Notes: a model not told the origin generated them from the letters alone. Counted from the stretch's first letter, positions 8,402 to 17,636 are shown. The stretch: 64,000 nt of DNA from an uncultured Anaerolineales bacterium (GCA_937952305.1 CALFZO010000052.1:1-64000); one strand, 5' to 3'. Program-made: numbers and translations.

Positions 8402-9202
8402 ATGACGACTGTAACCGTGAACGGCGTCCGACTGCATTACGAGTTCCACGGCCCGGAATCGGGCGAGTGGCTGATCCTCAACAACGGCATCTTCGCCAGC
8501 ACGGCCGCCTGGGCCCTGATCCTGCCGGCGCTGGCCCGGCGCTACCGCGTCCTGGCCTACGACATGCGCGGCCAGGGCCAGAGCGAGCACCCTGAGGCCC
8601 CTTACGCGCTCGGTCTGCACGCCGACGATCTGGCCGCCTTGATGACGGCGCTGGCCATTCCGCGCGCGCACCTGGTGGGGACGTCTTATGGGGGCGAGCT
8701 CAATCTGGTGATGGGCGGGCGCTATCCGGAGCGCTGCCACACGCTCACGGTTATCACGGCGGTTTCGCACAGCGAGCCGCACCTGGCCGCCCTGGTCGAG
8801 CGCTGGCGGCTGGCCGCCCTGGCCGGTGACGGCCCGCGCTTCTTCCGCGCCATCTACGCCGACATCTACTCAGAGGCCTACCTGACCGCCAACCCTGGCT
8901 TGGTGACCGCCGGCGAGCAGCGCTACGCGGCCTTCGACCTGGCCGCCGCGCTCCGGCTGATGGAGAGCTTCCAGGCCCTGGACGTGCGGGCCGACCTGGC
9001 CCAGATCCAGGCCCCCACCTGCGTGGTCGCGGCCGAGCTGGACACGCTCAAGCCGCGCCGGTACAGCGAGGCGCTTCACCGCGCCATCGCCGGCTCCGAG
9101 CTGCACGTCATCGCCAACTCCGGACACGCTGTCATGCTGGAACGGCCGGCCGAGCTGACCAGCGTGATCCTGGGCTTCCTGGCCAAGCACCCCCTCGCCT
9201 GA
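8402..9202 (+). CDS. Alpha/beta hydrolase
   Basis: 266 residues. Nucleophile elbow GTSYGG with Ser95, an acid candidate in AAELDTLKP near 215, and the catalytic His in NSGHAVMLERP near 243. The sequence resembles 3-oxoadipate enol-lactonase/pimeloyl-ester esterase-like carboxyl ester hydrolases, with no signal peptide. Its position at the end of the HAAT and CoA-ligase cluster suggests hydrolysis of an ester, lactone or ring-cleavage product in the same catabolic route; the substrate is not predictable. Confidence 0.85.
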   Translation: MTTVTVNGVRLHYEFHGPESGEWLILNNGIFASTAAWALILPALARRYRVLAYDMRGQGQSEHPEAPYALGLHADDLAALMTALAIPRAHLVGTSYGGELNLVMGGRYPERCHTLTVITAVSHSEPHLAALVERWRLAALAGDGPRFFRAIYADIYSEAYLTANPGLVTAGEQRYAAFDLAAALRLMESFQALDVRADLAQIQAPTCVVAAELDTLKPRRYSEALHRAIAGSELHVIANSGHAVMLERPAELTSVILGFLAKHPLA

Positions 9203-9239
9203 CACGCCCAGTCACTCTGCTCAGCCGCGCCGTTAAGCA

Positions 9240-9269
9240 CGCAGCCGGGCGGTTCGACGGCCGGCTGCG
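9240..9269. terminator. GC-rich hairpin between convergent genes
   Basis: A 9-bp stem (9240-9248 with 9261-9269) and a 12-nt loop lie between the end of the hydrolase gene and the end of the minus-strand pstB. It could terminate transcription from either side. No T-tract is visible. Confidence 0.4.
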
Positions 9270-9353
9270 CCGCGCCTGAGGGCGGGATCAAGTTTGAGGC
9301 GGGCGGCCGGCGGAGGGGGCGAGCAGGGCGGGCCGGTCAAACCGGCGGCGATC

Positions 9354-10100
9354 CTAACCGAAGCGGCCCGAGACGTAGTTCTCGGTGGTCTCGCTCTTGG
9401 GGCGGGTGAAGATGGCCTCGGTGGTGTCGAACTCCACCAACTCCCCCAGCCAGAACAGGCCGGTCTTATCCGAGACGCGCGAGGCCTGCTGCATGTTGTG
9501 CGTGACGATGACGATGGTGTAGCGCTCCCGCAGCGTGCGCATCAACTCCTCGATCTTGAGGGTCGCCACGGGATCGAGCGCCGAACACGGCTCATCCATC
9601 AGGATGACCTCCGGCTCCACCGCCAGCACGCGCGCGATGCACAGGCGCTGCTGCTGGCCCAGCGACAGGTTGAGCGCCGGCTGGTGCAGATCGTCTTTGA
9701 CATCGTCCCACAGGGCCGCGCCCTCCAGCGACTCAGCCACCAGGTCATTCAGGTTCTTGCCCAGGCCCAGGACGCGCGGCCCGAAGGCGACATTGTCGTA
9801 GACCGACTGCGGGAAGGGGTTGGGCTTCTGAAAGACCATGCCCACGCGCTGGCGCAGGCGGGCGACATCCAGGTTGGGCGCGTAGATGTCATCGCCATCC
9901 AACAGGATGCGGCCGTCCGCCCGCGTGCCCGGGATCGTGTCGTTCATGCGGTTCAGACAGCGCAGGAACGTGCTTTTGCCGCAGCCGGACGGCCCGATCA
10001 GGGCCGTGATCTCGCGCTCGGCGATCTCCATCGAGACCTGCGCCAGGACCTTCTTGGGGCCGTAGTAGAAATCGAGCTGGTGGACGCTGATCTTGGACAT
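9354..10100 (-). CDS. pstB: Phosphate ABC transporter ATP-binding protein PstB (divergent copy)
   Basis: 248 residues. Walker A GPSGCGKST, Walker B VILMDEPCSALDP, H-loop THNMQQA, and the PstB-specific C-terminus ending ENYVSGRFG. The signature motif reads LSLGQQQRLCIAR instead of LSGGQ. It is transcribed away from pstS, sharing a 58-nt intergenic region, and is the more canonical of two pstB genes flanking pstSCA. It energises phosphate import through PstC/PstA. Confidence 0.95.
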   Translation of the reverse strand: MSKISVHQLDFYYGPKKVLAQVSMEIAEREITALIGPSGCGKSTFLRCLNRMNDTIPGTRADGRILLDGDDIYAPNLDVARLRQRVGMVFQKPNPFPQSVYDNVAFGPRVLGLGKNLNDLVAESLEGAALWDDVKDDLHQPALNLSLGQQQRLCIARVLAVEPEVILMDEPCSALDPVATLKIEELMRTLRERYTIVIVTHNMQQASRVSDKTGLFWLGELVEFDTTEAIFTRPKSETTENYVSGRFG

Positions 10101-10144
10101 GATGGCCTGATTCTACCCGGGAACGGGCTACTCCGAAACGGCGC

Positions 10145-10150
10145 TATAAT
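10145..10150 (+). promoter_or_regulatory. -10 box of pstS (leaderless-type)
   Basis: A consensus TATAAT lies 8 nt before the pstS ATG, so the transcript would start at or within a base or two of the start codon. No good -35 or ribosome-binding site is visible, and no obvious Pho box was recognised. Confidence 0.6.
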
Positions 10151-10158
10151 CGGGTCTG

Positions 10159-11070
10159 ATGACTCGCCGGCAACCGCATACGTCGAATCGCCCCACTCCC
10201 CCCAGCCTGCTGCTGCTCACCAGTGTCCTGGTCCTCGCCCACGGCCTGGCCGCCTGTGCGTCCCCGGCATCCGAGGCCGCCGCTCCGGCCACCGCCCTGG
10301 AGAACAAAGGCTCAGACACCATGGTCAACCTGGCCCTGGCCTGGGCCGAAGCCTACCAGGTCGTCCAGCCCGACGTGCGCCTGTCGGTCACCGGCGGCGG
10401 CAGCGGCACCGGCCTAGCCGCGTTGGTCAACGGCACCGTCGACATCGCCAACGCCTCGCGGGCCATTAAGGACGAGGAGCGCGCGGCGGCCGTGGCCAAC
10501 GGCATCGAGCCGGTGGAGTTCATCGTCGCCCAGGACGCCATCGCCATCATCGTCCATCCGGACAACCCCGTGGACCAGCTCAGCCTGCCGCAGCTGTCGG
10601 CCATGTATCGCGGCGAGATCACCAACTGGGGCCAGGTGGGCGGTGCGGACCGGCCCATCGTCTTGCTCTCGCGCGAGACCAACTCCGGCACGCACGTCTA
10701 CTTCCTGGAGAACGTCATCCGCCTCGGCCAGTCTGACAATCCGGCGCTGTTCTCGCCGGATACGCTGCTCATGCCCAGCTCGGAGGGCATCTCGGCCGAG
10801 GTGCGCCAGAACCCGAACGCCATCGGCTATGACGGCCTGGGCTACGTCACCGCCGATCTGAAGACCCTGGCCATCGCCGCCGAGGACGGCGGACCGTACG
10901 TGCTCCCGACCATCGCCGCAGTCCGCAACAAGACCTACCCCATCGCGCGCGACCTGTACATGTACACCCGCGGCCAGCCGGCGGGCGATGTGCAGGCCTA
11001 TATGGACTGGCTGTTCAGCGCGGAAGCTCAGGCCATCGTGGCCGAATTGGGCTTCGTGCCCGTCCGGTGA
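10159..11070 (+). CDS. pstS: Phosphate ABC transporter substrate-binding lipoprotein PstS
   Basis: 303 residues. The N-terminus has a hydrophobic segment ending in a lipobox-like LAAC (about residues 30-33). The mature protein begins with a short Ala/Pro linker, then LENKGSDTMVNLALAWAEAY and VTGGGSGTGLAALVNGTVDIANASR, the phosphate-binding P-loop-like signature of PstS. SRETNSGTHVYFLENV is the second binding-site motif. It captures phosphate outside the membrane and delivers it to PstC/PstA. First gene of pstS-pstC-pstA-pstB. Confidence 0.95.
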   Translation: MTRRQPHTSNRPTPPSLLLLTSVLVLAHGLAACASPASEAAAPATALENKGSDTMVNLALAWAEAYQVVQPDVRLSVTGGGSGTGLAALVNGTVDIANASRAIKDEERAAAVANGIEPVEFIVAQDAIAIIVHPDNPVDQLSLPQLSAMYRGEITNWGQVGGADRPIVLLSRETNSGTHVYFLENVIRLGQSDNPALFSPDTLLMPSSEGISAEVRQNPNAIGYDGLGYVTADLKTLAIAAEDGGPYVLPTIAAVRNKTYPIARDLYMYTRGQPAGDVQAYMDWLFSAEAQAIVAELGFVPVR

Positions 11071-11079
11071 AGAGACCCT

Positions 11080-12009
11080 ATGGCCCCGTCTTTAGCGACA
11101 CTGAAACCACCCGCCCGCGCCAGCCGCAATTGGGGTGAGTTGATTGTGGAGGCGCTCATCCGCGCCGCCGGCTATTCAGCCATCCTGTTCGTATTCCTGA
11201 TCCTGCTGTTCCTGCTGCGCGAGGGCCTGCCCACCTTCGCCGAGGTCGGCCTGGGCGATCTGTTCGCCGTGCGCTGGTACCCGATTGAGGATTACTTCGG
11301 CCTGCTGCCGCTGATCGGCGGCTCGTTGATTGTCACCCTGGGGGCCACGCTCCTGGCCATGCCGCTCGGCCTGGCCACGGCCGTCTTCGTGGCCGAGATC
11401 GCGCCGCGCTGGCTGCGCGAGATCCTCAAGCCGCTGATCGAGGTCCTCGGCGGGCTGCCTTCGGTGGTGCTCGGCTTCATGGGCATGCTGGCGCTGGCCC
11501 CGTTGGTGCGCGAGACGCTCAACACCCCCACCGGGTTGACCGCCTTCACGGGCTCGATCCTGCTGGCCGGCATGGCGCTGCCGACCCTGGTGTCGGTGGC
11601 CGAGGACGCCCTGGACGCGGTGCCCCGGAGCTACCGCGACGCCGCCCTGGCGCTGGGCGCCACGCCCTGGCAGACCATCTGGCGCGTCACGGTGCCGGCG
11701 GCGCGCACCGGCGTGCTGACCGCTGGCATGCTCGGCATCGGGCGCGCCATCGGCGAGACCATGACCGTCATGATGGTCACCGGCAACGCCGCCCGCCTGC
11801 CGGACGGCTTGGGCGCCCTGTTCCTGCCCGTGCGCACCATGACGGCCACCATCGCGGCCGAGATGGGCGAGGTCGCCAACGGCAGCACCCACTACCACGT
11901 CCTGTTCACGGTCGGCCTGGCGTTATTCCTGATCTCGTTCCTGGTGAACCTGATGGCCAGCGCCGTCGTCTTCCGCCAGAAGAAGCGCTCCGAGCGCCTG
12001 CTGTCCTGA
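11080..12009 (+). CDS. pstC: Phosphate ABC transporter permease PstC
   Basis: 309 residues with about six membrane helices. The coupling helix is in the region YRDAALALGATPWQTIWRV. The N-terminal RASRNWGELIVEALIRAAGY and the loop DLFAVRWYPIEDYFGLLPLI are typical of PstC. It starts 9 nt after pstS and pairs with PstA. Confidence 0.95.
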   Translation: MAPSLATLKPPARASRNWGELIVEALIRAAGYSAILFVFLILLFLLREGLPTFAEVGLGDLFAVRWYPIEDYFGLLPLIGGSLIVTLGATLLAMPLGLATAVFVAEIAPRWLREILKPLIEVLGGLPSVVLGFMGMLALAPLVRETLNTPTGLTAFTGSILLAGMALPTLVSVAEDALDAVPRSYRDAALALGATPWQTIWRVTVPAARTGVLTAGMLGIGRAIGETMTVMMVTGNAARLPDGLGALFLPVRTMTATIAAEMGEVANGSTHYHVLFTVGLALFLISFLVNLMASAVVFRQKKRSERLLS

Positions 12010-12024
12010 CCGCCCGGGGGCCGT

Positions 12025-12870
12025 ATGTCACGCCACACCACCCAGCGCCTCGCCTTCGCGCTCCTGACCTTGGCCGCCATCGTCACGACGGCGCCGATCG
12101 TGCTGATCGTCGGCTACATCGCGGCCACGGGTCTGCCAGCCGTGTCCTGGGAGTTCCTGACGACGATGCCGCGCGACGGCATGCGCGCCGGCGGCATCTG
12201 GCCCGCCATCGTGGGCACCGGCCTGTTGACGGCCGGCACCGGCCTGGTGGCGGTGCCGCTGGGCATCGCGGCCGCTATCTACCTGGCCGAGTACGCCAAG
12301 GACACGACCCTCACCCGCGCCATCCGCATTGCCATCATCAACCTGGCCGGCATCCCATCGGTGGTGTACGGGCTGTTCGGCCTGGGGCTGTTTGTGCTCT
12401 TCCTGAACTTCGGCACCTCCATCCTGGCCGGCTGCCTGACGCTGGCGATCATGACGCTGCCCGTGATCATCTCCACCGCCGAGGAAGCGCTGCGCGCCGT
12501 GCCGCAAAGCTTCCGCGTCGTCAGCATCAGCCTGGGCGGCACCAAGTGGCAGACCATCCGGCGCGTGGTGCTGCCGCAGGCGCTGCCGGGCATCCTGACG
12601 GGCGTCATCCTGGGCCTGGAGCGCGCCGCCGGCGAGACCGCGCCGATCCTGTTCACGGCCGCGGCTTTCTTCCTGCCGCAGCTGCCCGGCTCGGCCATGG
12701 ACGCCACGATGGCCCTGCCCTACCATTTGTTCGTGATCTCCACCCAGATCCCGGGCATGCCCATCCAGATCCAGTACGGCACGGCCCTGGTGTTGCTGGT
12801 CTTCGTGCTGTCGATGAACCTGATCGCGACCGTGATCCGCGCGCGCGCCCGCGCCCAGCGGCAATGGTGA
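12025..12870 (+). CDS. pstA: Phosphate ABC transporter permease PstA
   Basis: 281 residues with about six membrane helices. It contains the PstA hallmark GGIWPAIVGTG and the coupling helix around FRVVSISLGGTKWQTIRRV, followed by LPGILTGVILGLERAAGETA. It lies 15 nt after pstC and 19 nt before the second pstB. Confidence 0.95.
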   Translation: MSRHTTQRLAFALLTLAAIVTTAPIVLIVGYIAATGLPAVSWEFLTTMPRDGMRAGGIWPAIVGTGLLTAGTGLVAVPLGIAAAIYLAEYAKDTTLTRAIRIAIINLAGIPSVVYGLFGLGLFVLFLNFGTSILAGCLTLAIMTLPVIISTAEEALRAVPQSFRVVSISLGGTKWQTIRRVVLPQALPGILTGVILGLERAAGETAPILFTAAAFFLPQLPGSAMDATMALPYHLFVISTQIPGMPIQIQYGTALVLLVFVLSMNLIATVIRARARAQRQW

Positions 12871-12889
12871 CGCCCGGCGCCGCCCAGCC

Positions 12890-13666
12890 ATGTCTATGAC
12901 CACGCCTCCGCCCGCCAAGATCACCATCGAGCGCCTGTCCGTGCAGTACCGCGACGGCACGGAATCGCTGCGCGACATCTCGCTGTCTATCCCGGCCCAT
13001 CAGATCACGGTCTTGTTCGGGCCGGCCGGCGGCGGCAAGAGCACGCTGCTGCGCGCCCTCAACCGCCTGAACGACCTGGTCGACGGCGTGCGCGTCACGG
13101 GGCGCATCCTGTTAGACGGAGAAGAGATCAGCGGACCGGGCGTGGACACGGTGGCGCTGCGGCGGCGCGTGGGCATGGTCTTCGCCCAGCCCGTGCCGCT
13201 GCCGATGTCGATCCGCCAGAACGTGGTTTACGGCCTGGAGCTGGCCGGCGTGCGGGACGCGGCCCGGCGCGAGTGGGAGCTGGAGAAGGCGCTGCGCGCG
13301 GCGGCGCTGTGGGATGAAGTCCAGGACCGCCTGGACGCGCCGGCGGTGGCGCTCTCCGGCGGGCAGCAGCAGCGCCTGTGCCTGGCGCGCGTGCTGGCCC
13401 TGGAGCCGGAGGTGATCCTGCTGGACGAGCCGACCTCCGGTCTGGACCCGATCTCGACCGCCAAGGTCGAACAGTCTCTGCAGGAGATCAAGCGCCTGTA
13501 CACGGTCGTCATCGTGCCGCACTCCGTCCAGCAGGCGGCGCGCCTGGCCGATCAGGCGGCGTTCTTCCTGCAGGGCGAACTGGTGGAGACGGCCGCCGGC
13601 CGGGAGCTGTTTGTCACGCCGCGCGAGGCGCGCACGAACGACTACGTCACCGGGCGCTTCGGCTGA
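12890..13666 (+). CDS. pstB: Second, diverged PstB-like phosphate ABC ATPase
   Basis: 258 residues in operon with pstSCA. It is recognisably PstB (LLRALNRLNDLVDGVRVTG, C-terminus NDYVTGRFG). It departs from the norm at several ATP-site positions: Walker A is GPAGGGKST rather than GPSGCGKST, and the H-loop reads VPHSVQQAA rather than VTHNMQQA, though the His is kept. LSGGQQQRLCLAR and the Walker B DEPTSGLDP are intact, so it should still hydrolyse ATP. Having two different PstBs for one PstCA pair suggests a condition-specific subunit exchange or a heterodimer. Confidence 0.9.
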   Translation: MSMTTPPPAKITIERLSVQYRDGTESLRDISLSIPAHQITVLFGPAGGGKSTLLRALNRLNDLVDGVRVTGRILLDGEEISGPGVDTVALRRRVGMVFAQPVPLPMSIRQNVVYGLELAGVRDAARREWELEKALRAAALWDEVQDRLDAPAVALSGGQQQRLCLARVLALEPEVILLDEPTSGLDPISTAKVEQSLQEIKRLYTVVIVPHSVQQAARLADQAAFFLQGELVETAAGRELFVTPREARTNDYVTGRFG

Positions 13667-13675
13667 CGCGCCCCT

Positions 13676-15976
13676 TCAGAACGTCCACGACTGGACCGGG
13701 GCCTCATCCGGCAAGGTCACCGTCCCCAAGCCCACCACCTGCAGCAGGAGCTGCCGCGCCGGCGGCTGGTAGCGGCCCTCGCGGCTGGCGCTGACCAGCA
13801 ATTGGTTGTCGCGGCGGCGCACCACGTAGCGCGTGACGCGCCACTCGCCGCGCTCGTAGGCAAAGGTACGGCCATCATCCTCATATAGCGCGAACTCACC
13901 CTCGCCCGGGAAGACCAGGAGCGTCAGCGGGTCGAGCGCTTTCTCGTCCACATACTGCTGCGCCGGGCCGAGCGGGATCACGCTGCCCGCCCGCGCGTAG
14001 AGCGGCATATGGTCTAGCGGCGCTTCGGCGATCAGGTGCGCCGGGCCGGCCAGTTTCTCGCCGGTGCGCCAGTCATACCACTCGCCGGCCGGCAGGTACA
14101 CGGCGCGGCGCGTCTGGCCCGGCCGGACCACCGGCGCCGCCAGCAGCGCCGGGCCAAGCATCACCTGGTCCTGCAAGTGGACGGTGGCCGGGTCATCCGG
14201 GAAGTGATAGAGCACCGGCCGCAGGATGGGCGCGCCGGTGCGCGCGGCCTCCCAGGCCAGCGAATACAGGTAGGGCAGCAGGCGGTAGCGCAGCCGCGCG
14301 TAGTTGCGGTAGATCGTCTCGACCTCTGAGCCAAAGGCCCACGGCTCCTGCCGGGCCGTGCCGGCCGCGGTGTGGTTGCGGCAGAACGGCAGGAGGCTGC
14401 CGAGCTGCATCCAGCGCGCCAGCAGTTCACCGCTGCAGTGGTCGCCGAATCCGCCGATATCCACGCCCACCAACGGCACGCCGCTCAGGCCCATGTTGCA
14501 CAACTGCGGCAGCGCCATCTCCAGGTGCTCCCACCAGGAGTGGTTGTCGCCCATCCAGCAGGCCGACCAACGCTGGATGCCGGCGTAGCCGGAACGCGTC
14601 AGCGTGAAGGGGCGCTCGTCGCCCAGCTGGCGGCGCAGGCCCTCGTACGAGGCGCGCGCCATGTGATAGCCGAACAGGTTGTGCACTTCGGCGTGGGTGG
14701 TGGGCTCGTCGGCCGGCCCCTGCGGCGCGTCCTCCGGCAGCGTGCCGATGCCGCCCCCGCCCTGGCTGAACGGCCGGTCGAAGAGCACGGGCTCGTTCAT
14801 GTCGTTCCAGACGCCGCGGACGCCCGGGCCGGTGAGGGCCTGCTGCTGGTCGCCCCACCAAGCGCGCACCTCCGGCCGCGCGAAGTCGGCGAAGACGGAA
14901 TCGTCCGGCCACACGTAGCCATGCGCCACCGCGCCGGCCGCGTCGCGGATGAAGTAATCGCGCTCCAGGCCCTCGCGGTACACCGCGTAGTCCGGGTCGG
15001 CCTTCACGCCCGGGTCGATGATGGTCACGACGCGGAAGCCCTGCCGGCCCAGGTCGCCCACCAGCCCGGCCGGGTCCGGGAAGCGCTCCGGGTCCCAGGT
15101 GAAGACGCGGTAGCCGCGCATGTAGTCGATGTCCAGGTGGATGACGTCGCACGGCAGATCGCGCTCGCGAAAACCGGCCGCCACCGCGCGGACCTCGTCG
15201 GCGGACAGGTAACTCCAGCGGCTTTGGTGGTGGCCTAAGGACCAGCGCGGCGGCAGCGGCATGGCCCCCAACAGGGCCGGCCAGGCGCCGGCCACCTCAG
15301 CCGGCGTCGGGCCATAGGCCAGGTAATAATCGGCCTCGCCGCCCTCGGCCTGCATCAGGAGAGTCCCCGGCTGCTCGTGACCGACGTCGAAGTAGCTGCG
15401 GAACGTGTTGTGAAAGAAGACGCCGTACGCCAGGCCGGGCCGCACCGCCAGGTAGAGCGGGATGGCGATGTACAGCGGGTCGACGTCCGGGCCGTGCGGG
15501 TGCGCCGGGTCGGTGGTCCAGTTGTGCAGGCGCCGCCCGGTCTTCTCCAACAGGCCGCTGCGCTCGCCGAAGCCGTAGAAGCGCTCGTCCCCGGCGATGC
15601 GCTTGGCGATGCGGACCTGTCCGGCAGCGTTCCAGGCCAGGGGCGCGAGGGCGGCGGCAAAGCGGCGGCCGGCCGCGTCCGCGAACGTCACCCGGCCGGT
15701 GGCCGTCTCCACCAGCACGCTCAACAGGCGCGTCGCCAGGGTCAGCGTGCCGGCCTGGTCCTCCACCGTGAACGGCACCGGCGCGAATGCGCTGTCCGGC
15801 TGGGCCACGTCCCACGAGCGGCGCGGCGCGAACTGGCCGGACGGCGCCAGGCGGACGCGCACCAGGCGGTCGGTGAGCGGCGTGATCTGCAGCTGCGGCC
15901 CGCCAAAATCCAGGCTCAGGCCGCGCTCGGTGACGGTGGGCTGTCGCAGGGGGTTCAGGGCGCTGAAAGGCGGCAT
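13676..15976 (-). CDS. Glycoside hydrolase family 31 (alpha-glucosidase-like)
   Basis: 766 residues, normal for GH31. The catalytic nucleophile motif is GVWNDMNEPV near residue 390, and the later domain contains WMGDNHSWWEHL, GVPLVGVDIGGFGD and FCRNHTAAGTARQEPW, which surround the acid/base region of the barrel. No signal peptide, so the enzyme is probably cytoplasmic and trims alpha-linked glucosides or oligosaccharides. It is convergent with the second pstB (9 nt apart) and divergent from the peroxiredoxin gene. A GGGAGA ribosome site precedes the ATG. Confidence 0.93.
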   Translation of the reverse strand: MPPFSALNPLRQPTVTERGLSLDFGGPQLQITPLTDRLVRVRLAPSGQFAPRRSWDVAQPDSAFAPVPFTVEDQAGTLTLATRLLSVLVETATGRVTFADAAGRRFAAALAPLAWNAAGQVRIAKRIAGDERFYGFGERSGLLEKTGRRLHNWTTDPAHPHGPDVDPLYIAIPLYLAVRPGLAYGVFFHNTFRSYFDVGHEQPGTLLMQAEGGEADYYLAYGPTPAEVAGAWPALLGAMPLPPRWSLGHHQSRWSYLSADEVRAVAAGFRERDLPCDVIHLDIDYMRGYRVFTWDPERFPDPAGLVGDLGRQGFRVVTIIDPGVKADPDYAVYREGLERDYFIRDAAGAVAHGYVWPDDSVFADFARPEVRAWWGDQQQALTGPGVRGVWNDMNEPVLFDRPFSQGGGGIGTLPEDAPQGPADEPTTHAEVHNLFGYHMARASYEGLRRQLGDERPFTLTRSGYAGIQRWSACWMGDNHSWWEHLEMALPQLCNMGLSGVPLVGVDIGGFGDHCSGELLARWMQLGSLLPFCRNHTAAGTARQEPWAFGSEVETIYRNYARLRYRLLPYLYSLAWEAARTGAPILRPVLYHFPDDPATVHLQDQVMLGPALLAAPVVRPGQTRRAVYLPAGEWYDWRTGEKLAGPAHLIAEAPLDHMPLYARAGSVIPLGPAQQYVDEKALDPLTLLVFPGEGEFALYEDDGRTFAYERGEWRVTRYVVRRRDNQLLVSASREGRYQPPARQLLLQVVGLGTVTLPDEAPVQSWTF

Positions 15977-16070
15977 CAGTTTCTCCCGGCTGAGGATGCC
16001 GTTATTTTACCCGGCCTGCCGACAACGCCGACGGCGATAGAATTTGGACACGACTCAAGGAGAAAGGCAG

Positions 16071-16541
16071 ATGCCCTTACAGATCGGCCAACCCGCCCCG
16101 GACTTCACGCTGCCGGATGAGAACGGCAGCCCGCTAACGCTCTCCAGCCTGCGCGGCCGGAAGGTGGTGTTGTACTTCTACCCCAAGGACGACGCGCCCG
16201 GCTGCACCACCCAGGCCTGCGGCTTCCGCGACCAGTATCCGGTCATCGCCGCCGAGAACGCCGTCGTGCTCGGCGTCAGCCCGGACGGCGCCAAGAGCCA
16301 CGGCAAATTCAAGGCCAAGCAAAAGCTGCCGTTCACGCTCTTGAGCGACGAGGCCCACACGGTGGCTGAGCTGTACGGAGTGTGGGGTGAGAAGTCTATG
16401 TACGGGCGCAAGTACCTGGGCATCCTGCGCAGCCACTTTGTCATTGACGAGGCCGGGACGCTTATCGATGTCCAGGTCGGCGTCAGCCCCAAGGACAGCG
16501 TGGCGGGCGCCGTGCGGGTGTTGACCGGCGCGGCGCAGTAG
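16071..16541 (+). CDS. bcp: Thioredoxin-dependent peroxiredoxin (BCP/PrxQ)
   Basis: 156 residues from the ATG at 16071, chosen because AAGGAGA lies 8-14 nt upstream. Motif APGCTTQACGFRD gives the peroxidatic Cys45 and resolving Cys50, the same spacing as Escherichia coli BCP. It reduces hydroperoxides with electrons from thioredoxin, in keeping with the thioredoxin reductase fusion 2.3 kb away. A TAGAAT at 16038-16043 could be its -10. Confidence 0.95.
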   Translation: MPLQIGQPAPDFTLPDENGSPLTLSSLRGRKVVLYFYPKDDAPGCTTQACGFRDQYPVIAAENAVVLGVSPDGAKSHGKFKAKQKLPFTLLSDEAHTVAELYGVWGEKSMYGRKYLGILRSHFVIDEAGTLIDVQVGVSPKDSVAGAVRVLTGAAQ

Positions 16542-16572
16542 CCGCCCAGTCGCTCACGGCCGGAGACGCGGT

Positions 16573-17571
16573 ATGACGACGTTAACGCTTGCGCGGTCGC
16601 GCTGGCGACTGATCCTTGGCGTGGCTGCGTTCCTGGCCGTTGCTCTGGCCGCCGCGGTCGGGCTGTGGTCGTGGAGCGTGAACGGCCAGATTGCGGCGAC
16701 CGAGGTCGATGACCCGGCTTTGAACGCGCCGGGCGAGTTCGCCCGGGTGCAGGGCTACCGCCTGCACTTCCAACGGGTCGGGGACCCGCTCGCAGACCCG
16801 ACCGGCGCGCCCATTGTGCTGATCCACGGTTTCGCCAGCAGCGGCCAGGAGTTTGGGCGGCTACTGCCGGCCCTGGCGGAGACGCGCAGCCTGATCGTCC
16901 CGGATCTGCTCGGGTTCGGCTATTCGGAGCGTGTGCCGACCCCGGTCCCGGCTTACAGCCATCGCGGCCAGGCGGCCCTGCTCAAGGACTTGCTCGATCA
17001 GCTTGGCGTCGCGCGCGTAGATTTGGTGGGATCGTCTTACGGCGGCGGGATCGCGGCCCAGTTCTCGCTCGACTACCCTGAACGTGTGCGCCGGATCGTG
17101 TTTGTGGACGCCGAGATCTATGGGACTGGCGAAGGCAACGGCGCGGTCGCCTATCTGCCCTTCGGCCTCAACCGGGCGCTGACGTGGACGGCGCTGGGCG
17201 GCGGCCCGGTGGCGGCGCAGCTGGTGGAACTGGCCTGCGCCGACGTGGCGGCCTGTCTGGGGGATGGTGAGTTCGCGTCGGCGCGGGCGCGCCTGACGCG
17301 CGTCCGGGGCAGCACCGACGCCCTGATCGCGTTCAGCCAAACCCCGCGGGACAAGCGCCTCCCGGACGAGATCGGCCAGGTGGCGGCGCCGGCGCTGGTG
17401 GTGTGGGGCGAACAGGATCAGATCATCGCGCCGGAGTTCGGCGAGCGCCTGGCCGGCGCATTGCCGGATGCCCGGCTGGAGTGGATTCCCCGCGCCGGAC
17501 ACATCCCCCACCTGGAGCAGCCGGCCGTGGTGGCGCCGCTGATCCTGGACTTCCTGGACGACCGACCTTGA
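16573..17571 (+). CDS. Membrane-anchored or secreted alpha/beta hydrolase
   Basis: 332 residues. A single hydrophobic segment (about 12-33) is either a signal peptide or an N-terminal anchor. The core has HGFASSG (oxyanion loop), the nucleophile VGSSYGGG, the acid in VVWGEQDQII, and the His in RAGHIPHLEQP. It has the fold of esterases and haloalkane-dehalogenase-like hydrolases, but no feature identifies the substrate. It follows the peroxiredoxin gene by 31 nt and may be cotranscribed. Confidence 0.85.
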   Translation: MTTLTLARSRWRLILGVAAFLAVALAAAVGLWSWSVNGQIAATEVDDPALNAPGEFARVQGYRLHFQRVGDPLADPTGAPIVLIHGFASSGQEFGRLLPALAETRSLIVPDLLGFGYSERVPTPVPAYSHRGQAALLKDLLDQLGVARVDLVGSSYGGGIAAQFSLDYPERVRRIVFVDAEIYGTGEGNGAVAYLPFGLNRALTWTALGGGPVAAQLVELACADVAACLGDGEFASARARLTRVRGSTDALIAFSQTPRDKRLPDEIGQVAAPALVVWGEQDQIIAPEFGERLAGALPDARLEWIPRAGHIPHLEQPAVVAPLILDFLDDRP

Positions 17572-17636
17572 CGGGCGGCTCCGCGGCCCAACTGCGTCGA
17601 GGCAGGCAGCCCGATCCGGCCAGGTTTTGAGTTGAC

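Noticed and set aside
6172..8403. A 743-residue antisense open frame opposite the two HAAT permease genes
   Set aside because: Composition is Gln/Arg/Asp/His/Gly-rich with no fold pattern; it is a high-GC shadow of the strongly supported livH and livM genes.
9240..9275. GGTTCGAC sequence resembling a tRNA T-loop
   Set aside because: No acceptor stem, D-arm or anticodon arm can be built around it; it is the loop of the convergent-gene hairpin.
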